From Arthrobacter sp. NicSoilB4 (lineage in GTDB: Bacteria; Actinomycetota; Actinomycetes; Actinomycetales; Micrococcaceae): 64,000 nt of DNA. The stretch's first letter is position 1. Every line of letters begins with the position of its first letter. A model generated the notes under the pieces. That model did no database searches. It saw nothing but the letters and a program-made list of their open reading frames with translations, and was not told where the DNA came from. The translations under genes and the position numbers were made by a program. Below are positions 60,187 through 64,000 of the stretch, piece after piece. Location of the stretch: positions 744,001 to 808,000 of the forward strand of contig NZ_AP024653.1 of NCBI RefSeq assembly GCF_019977335.1, written 5' to 3'.

Positions 60187-61893
60187 TCAGGCTGCGGTGC
60201 CAAGGTCTGTGGGGTGGAAGTAGTAATTTCGTCGGGGTTTTTGGTGTGGGTCGATGTGTGGTGGCGGGATGAACCAGGGGATGCCGCTGCGGAGCTGGAT
60301 GATCCATTGTTCTTTGTGGATCAGGTGGTGGTGGTGTGAACAGAGCAGGGTTCCGTTCTCTGTGCCGGTGGTTCCGCCGCGGGACCAGTAGGTGATGTGG
60401 TGGGCTTCGCACCAGGTCGCGGGGATGGTGCAGCCGGGGAAGGCGCAGCCTTGGTCGCGGGCGGTAAGGGCTTTGCGGATGTGCGGCGGGAAGACCCGGG
60501 AAGCTCGGCCGATGTCCAGGATCCGGCCGTCGCCGCCCAGGAGGACGGGGATGATGTCCGCATCGCAGGCGATCTTCCGGACGGTAGAGGCGGTGACGGG
60601 GCCGGTGAAGAGCAGGTTCCCGGTGTGCGCCGTCGTTGCGCCGCGGGCGGCTTCGTCGTCGGTGCTGGAGAGCCGGGCAAGGAGGTCGCGGTAGTCGATG
60701 GTGACCATGACCTGCGGGCGGAGCCCTCCGGCTGCGGGCAGGGTGCCGGCGGCGAGGGCGACTTTGCTGGCGCCGACGAGGCCGTCGAGGAGTTTCTGCG
60801 GGCGCGAACGCAGGTCCAGTGGGACGTCCACACCGGCGTTGTCGTGGGCACCGCCGGCCGCTGCTGGACTCTCCGGTTCAGTGTCCGTGCCGCCGGAGGG
60901 GTTCCCTGCCTGTACTGACGTGCTGGTGCGGGGTTTGGTGGCGGTGTTCATGACGGTGAGGAGGTGTTCGAACTGTTCGGCGGTGGCGAAGATTTCCAGG
61001 TGGTGGAGTCCGTGGCGGGGTTTGCGGATGAAGGCGCCCTGGAGCTGGCGCAGGAGTTCCTCGGAGGGCTCGGCGCCGTCCTGGTCCAGCGCGTCAATCC
61101 AGTTCCGGGCCACGCGGGAGAGGACGTCCGGGTCGTTCTCGGCAGCAATGCGGGTCAGGGCGTGCTCCAGCCGGTCGGCGGCGTCGGCGTCGCAGACGTG
61201 CCGGACGCGGTCCAGGGCCAGGGTGATGATGGTCGCGGACCGGGACGGGACCTCGCCGGCGGCGACGGCGGCCCCGAGCTCGGCGTGGACGGCAGGCAGG
61301 GGTTCCCCGGTGAATCCCTGCCGCGGCAGGAGGCTCCCGGCGAGGGAAAGTCGGCGGCGGGCCTCGGCGGCGCTGATCCGCAGCCGCGCCCGCAGGAACT
61401 CCGTGGTGTTCCGGTACCCGTCATCCACCGCCGCGGCACCTGAATCCGCCGCGGACCCCGCCACGGCTGCCGCGGCGGAGGCCGTGCCCACAGCCCCGAA
61501 AACATCATCCGGCGTGGCGGGGATCCCGTAGCTGGTGTCATCGCGCCAGCCCGTGGTCCAGCCCGTGCCGGCTCTCGTGGCCGCGGCAGCGGCCTGGGTC
61601 CTGGTCCGGTCCACGGCACCGGCCGCCACGAGCTGGAGGTACTCCGCGATACGTGAGAACTCCTCGACCGTGCCGGCGAAATCCGCCGCCTCCCGGAACC
61701 CCATCAACGCCGAATCCCCGGCCGCCGTCGAACCCGCATCCCGCAACAACGCCAGGGCGCCGCTCAAACTGTCCGTGCTGACCGGAGCGTCCGCGGAGTG
61801 CAATTCCTCAACGCGGCCCGCACCGGCGTGGCGGGCCGGTGCGTTGCCCCGGCCCGAGTCCTCGACGGTAATGAAATCCCTGACGGCTTCCAT
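60187..61893 (-). CDS. DUF222 protein with C-terminal HNH endonuclease domain
   Basis: A 568-residue '13E12 repeat' type protein. The N-terminal and middle parts form the DUF222 region (FRARLRISAAEARRRLSLAGSLLP, AVHAELGAAVAAGEVPSRSATII). The C-terminus is an HNH nuclease: CAFPGCTIPATWCEAHHITYWSRGGTT...LLCSHHHHLIH, including the two Cys of the zinc site and the catalytic His. Such genes are multi-copy in actinobacteria and may be mobile or selfish; their role is unknown. An Ala/Pro/Ser-rich insertion before the HNH domain is typical. It lies 86 bp downstream of the hydrolase on the same strand. Confidence 0.9.
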   Translation of the reverse strand: MEAVRDFITVEDSGRGNAPARHAGAGRVEELHSADAPVSTDSLSGALALLRDAGSTAAGDSALMGFREAADFAGTVEEFSRIAEYLQLVAAGAVDRTRTQAAAAATRAGTGWTTGWRDDTSYGIPATPDDVFGAVGTASAAAAVAGSAADSGAAAVDDGYRNTTEFLRARLRISAAEARRRLSLAGSLLPRQGFTGEPLPAVHAELGAAVAAGEVPSRSATIITLALDRVRHVCDADAADRLEHALTRIAAENDPDVLSRVARNWIDALDQDGAEPSEELLRQLQGAFIRKPRHGLHHLEIFATAEQFEHLLTVMNTATKPRTSTSVQAGNPSGGTDTEPESPAAAGGAHDNAGVDVPLDLRSRPQKLLDGLVGASKVALAAGTLPAAGGLRPQVMVTIDYRDLLARLSSTDDEAARGATTAHTGNLLFTGPVTASTVRKIACDADIIPVLLGGDGRILDIGRASRVFPPHIRKALTARDQGCAFPGCTIPATWCEAHHITYWSRGGTTGTENGTLLCSHHHHLIHKEQWIIQLRSGIPWFIPPPHIDPHQKPRRNYYFHPTDLGTAA

Positions 61894-61990
61894 AAAACCA
61901 GTACATCAGTGACCACCGACAAAAAGAGTGCGGCCCGGCCTCGGGCGCAGATTTCGGTCGGATGAATGTCGCTCAACCGGGTAAAGCCGG

Positions 61991-62725
61991 CTAGACGAGC
62001 AACCGTGGCCGGCCAAACTGGGTACGGACGCCGGGGGAGAAGAGTACAGAATCGGGCGGTCCCTCGACGTCGATCCCGGCCGCTGCAACCAGCTGGTCCT
62101 CACAAGAAATCAGCTGCGCCCGGTGCAGCGGCCACGCGCTGTGGGTGTTGGGAACATACAGGGTCCGGCCCCGGAACCGGGTGTGCAGACCGAACCGGGC
62201 CGTGAGGTGGAGGGACAACGGATCGGTTGCTTCGACGTCGGGCTCCGGGGCAACCCTGAAACCGGTCCTCGCCCCGCCACGGAACCGCCGGACCCAATAC
62301 CCGGCGGACCGGACCTCCGGACCGAAACCCTCCGCACCCCGAAAGCCCGCCCGCGACCACACGTAGGGTATCCCGGCAGCCCGCGCAGCGAGCACCACAG
62401 CCAGCCGCGATGCATCGAGGCTGAGGAAAACTACACCCCTGGTGCCGTCCGGCTCCCGGGAGTAGAGGCGCACGTTGATCTCGTTGAAACTCCCGAAGTA
62501 AGGAATCCCGGGACCACGGCCCAGCCCAGCCCCCTGCATGCGGAAACCGATCAGCCCCACCCAGGCGGACCCGTCGAAGTTGTCCGGAACCACCCCGGGA
62601 GGCATAAACGAGGCGGCCACGGCGTCAGGAATGCGCCAATGGAGGAAGACCGCATCCGTCCACCGTTGATCCATGATGATCGGCGTCGGGAGGTGTGGGG
62701 CAATGGGCCAGGGGTCGAGCTCCAT
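61991..62725 (-). CDS. DUF2071 (YqjF-like) protein
   Basis: A 244-residue DUF2071 protein: MDQRWTDAVFLHWRIPDAVAASFMPPGV, FDGSAWVGLIGFRMQG and FGSFNEINVRLYSREPDGTRGVVFLSLDASRLAVVLAAR are diagnostic. The fold resembles acetoacetate decarboxylase but the function is unknown. ATG 62725 is preferred; an upstream TTG (62755) and GTG (62737) are in frame but lack ribosome-binding sites. The DUF1622 gene begins upstream with only 30 bp between, so the two are probably co-transcribed. Confidence 0.85.
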   Translation of the reverse strand: MELDPWPIAPHLPTPIIMDQRWTDAVFLHWRIPDAVAASFMPPGVVPDNFDGSAWVGLIGFRMQGAGLGRGPGIPYFGSFNEINVRLYSREPDGTRGVVFLSLDASRLAVVLAARAAGIPYVWSRAGFRGAEGFGPEVRSAGYWVRRFRGGARTGFRVAPEPDVEATDPLSLHLTARFGLHTRFRGRTLYVPNTHSAWPLHRAQLISCEDQLVAAAGIDVEGPPDSVLFSPGVRTQFGRPRLLV

Positions 62726-62755
62726 AGAAACGTCCACTAATTGTTCAAACGGCAA

Positions 62756-63145
62756 TCAGCCCACCCGCGCGGCAGCCGGGGACCCGTCGGGTTCCTTCTG
62801 CCAGGGCCACCGGCCGGTGATTTCGAGTTCGAGGGAGAAGCTGAGGAACGTGCGGATCAGCACAATGATGGCGAGCACCCCCACGCTTTCATAGGTGGGT
62901 GCGACAGCGACTGTGCGGATGATGTCGGCCGCCACGAGAAGCTCCAGCCCGAGCAGGATCGAACGGCCCAGCAGTTGCCGGTAGGAGCGGTAGACGGAGA
63001 GCGGCTCGGCCCCCTCTGGCAGCTTCCTCGGCCGGAATCCCCGCAGCGCCAGCGGGATGGAGACGATGGCGCCAATCACCATGACGGCCACGCCGGCGAC
63101 GTCCATGTACCGGCCGGCGGCCTCGATGATCTGCGGAAGTTCCAT
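62756..63145 (-). CDS. DUF1622 membrane protein
   Basis: A 129-residue protein with three hydrophobic helices: VAGVAVMVIGAIVSIPLA, LGRSILLGLELLVAADIIRT and VGVLAIIVLIRTFLSFSLELE. The segment RSILLGLELLVAADIIRTV and the final LSFSLELEITGRWPW are characteristic of DUF1622. The function is unknown. AGGGGA lies five bases before ATG 63145, so that start is chosen over an ATG 12 bases upstream. Confidence 0.87.
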   Translation of the reverse strand: MELPQIIEAAGRYMDVAGVAVMVIGAIVSIPLALRGFRPRKLPEGAEPLSVYRSYRQLLGRSILLGLELLVAADIIRTVAVAPTYESVGVLAIIVLIRTFLSFSLELEITGRWPWQKEPDGSPAAARVG

Positions 63146-63192
63146 AGTTCCCCTCATTGATAATGCGTGCTGGTGGCTTGAACGGGGAAGGC

Positions 63193-64000
63193 TTACGGGT
63201 ACCGTACGCCCACGCCGGCCAGAATGTCCCGGTAGCCTTCCCGGAAGCTCGGATAGGCGAACTCAAATCCGGTGCTCCGCAGCAGCGCGTTGCTGCAGCG
63301 TTTATTGCCCCCGCGGGACGGTTCGCCGCCGGCTTTTTCAACCCCGCCCGACGGCGGCTGGGGGAGTCCCAGCTCGGCGGCCAGAAAGCGCAGCACCTCG
63401 CCCAGCTCGGCAGGTTCGTTGTCCACCCCCAGGTACACCGCTGCCGGGACAGGGCCCATGGTGCACAAGTGGACGATCGCTGCTGCGGCGTCGTCCCGAT
63501 GGATGCGGTTCGTGAAGCGTGGCTCCACCGGAATCACCGCCGACCCGCCGCGCACCTGGTCAATGAGCCGGGTCCGCCCCGGGCCGTAGATGCCTCCGAG
63601 CCGCAGGACCACCGGCACGATGCCCGTGCCGTCCAGCCGGCTGAAAAGGAGCTCCTCGGCCTCGCGGATGATGCGCCCGGAGAACCCGCCGGGTTCCGGC
63701 GTCGTGCGTTCATCAATCCAATCCCCGCCGGCGTCGCCGTAGACAGCAGTCGAGGAAACGAAGAGCACGCGCCGGACCGGCGCCCCCGAGACCAGGACGG
63801 CGTCGAGGACGTTCGACAGCCCGTCCACGTACGCCGCCCGGTAGGCGGCCTCCGTGGGGGAGTCCGCCGCGATTGCGACGACGACGGCGGTGGTGTCCGC
63901 CGGGACGGCCGGCAGTTCGCCGGAACTTAGGTCCGCCGCGGCCCCTTCGATGGCGGCGGGCAGTTTCCCGGGCGAACGCCGCCAGCCCACCACTCTGTGG
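63193..64000 (-). CDS. NAD-dependent epimerase/dehydratase-like SDR, 5' end outside the window
   Basis: The C-terminal 269 codons of an extended SDR protein; the frame runs off the right edge and the Rossmann GxxGxxG motif must lie beyond it. LFVSSTAVYGDAGGDWIDE and LRLGGIYGPGR are visible. The YxxxK pair of classical SDRs is replaced by a GFSGRIIREAEELLF segment, so this is an atypical, YeeZ-like member, perhaps not catalytic in the usual way. The stop codon TAA is at 63193. Confidence 0.8.
   Translation of the reverse strand, partial: HRVVGWRRSPGKLPAAIEGAAADLSSGELPAVPADTTAVVVAIAADSPTEAAYRAAYVDGLSNVLDAVLVSGAPVRRVLFVSSTAVYGDAGGDWIDERTTPEPGGFSGRIIREAEELLFSRLDGTGIVPVVLRLGGIYGPGRTRLIDQVRGGSAVIPVEPRFTNRIHRDDAAAAIVHLCTMGPVPAAVYLGVDNEPAELGEVLRFLAAELGLPQPPSGGVEKAGGEPSRGGNKRCSNALLRSTGFEFAYPSFREGYRDILAGVGVRYP

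Overview
The window is high-GC DNA with tightly packed genes, short overlaps of the ATGA and TAGTG type, frequent GTG/TTG starts and actinobacterial lineage families (DUF6318 lipoprotein, DUF222/HNH protein, UPF1-like RecB nuclease-helicase, OFA transporter with its small subunit). It looks like the chromosome of an Arthrobacter/Pseudarthrobacter-type member of the Micrococcaceae. This is judged from the proteins alone. I recognised no rRNA, tRNA, transposase, integrase or CRISPR array.

Positions 1-17.5 kb form an inositol catabolic region. The end of iolD is followed by iolA, iolE, iolG, iolH and an IolT-type symporter. After a MarR/MFS efflux pair comes a second unit: a lipoprotein-dependent CUT2-type ABC importer, two more Gfo/Idh/MocA dehydrogenases and another TIM-barrel isomerase. 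Facing it are iolB and a GntR/UTRA regulator. A 14-base motif (GTCAGGACAAAMTA) lies both in the importer promoter and in front of the GntR gene, so the GntR protein is a good candidate regulator of the importer.

Positions 17.5-25 kb hold a gamma-glutamyl hydrolase, an SRPBCC protein, a LOG-like protein, a matrixin-type metalloprotease coupled to a ferritin-like/VIT1 iron transporter, a sodium:solute symporter divergent from an XRE-cupin regulator, and an AbiEi/DUF559 protein. Positions 25.4-28.3 kb carry a ureohydrolase overlapping a ThDP-dependent decarboxylase-like enzyme. The pair fits 2-ketoarginine to 4-guanidinobutyrate to GABA chemistry.

Positions 28.4-37.5 kb carry a MarR/DHA2 drug exporter pair, a sortase with a probable cell-surface substrate bearing two ICHATGS repeats, a heterodimeric ABC exporter, a thioesterase and a small membrane protein. 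Positions 37.5-42.6 kb are a restriction and repair cluster: McrB, McrC, a 97-residue unknown, a TetR regulator and Vsr.

Positions 42.7-64 kb contain a PPOX protein, two secreted proteins, a butanediol-type dehydrogenase and an Old Yellow Enzyme. Next is a striking intergenic array of ATG-centred palindromes with 32-bp periodicity (47.34-47.80 kb). It abuts a large RecB-like nuclease/RNase H-like/helicase fusion. Then come SOUL, Tex, an OFA transporter with a 47-residue small subunit and an overlapping gamma-glutamyltransferase, VOC, a membrane alpha/beta hydrolase, DUF222/HNH, DUF2071, DUF1622 and a truncated SDR at the right edge.
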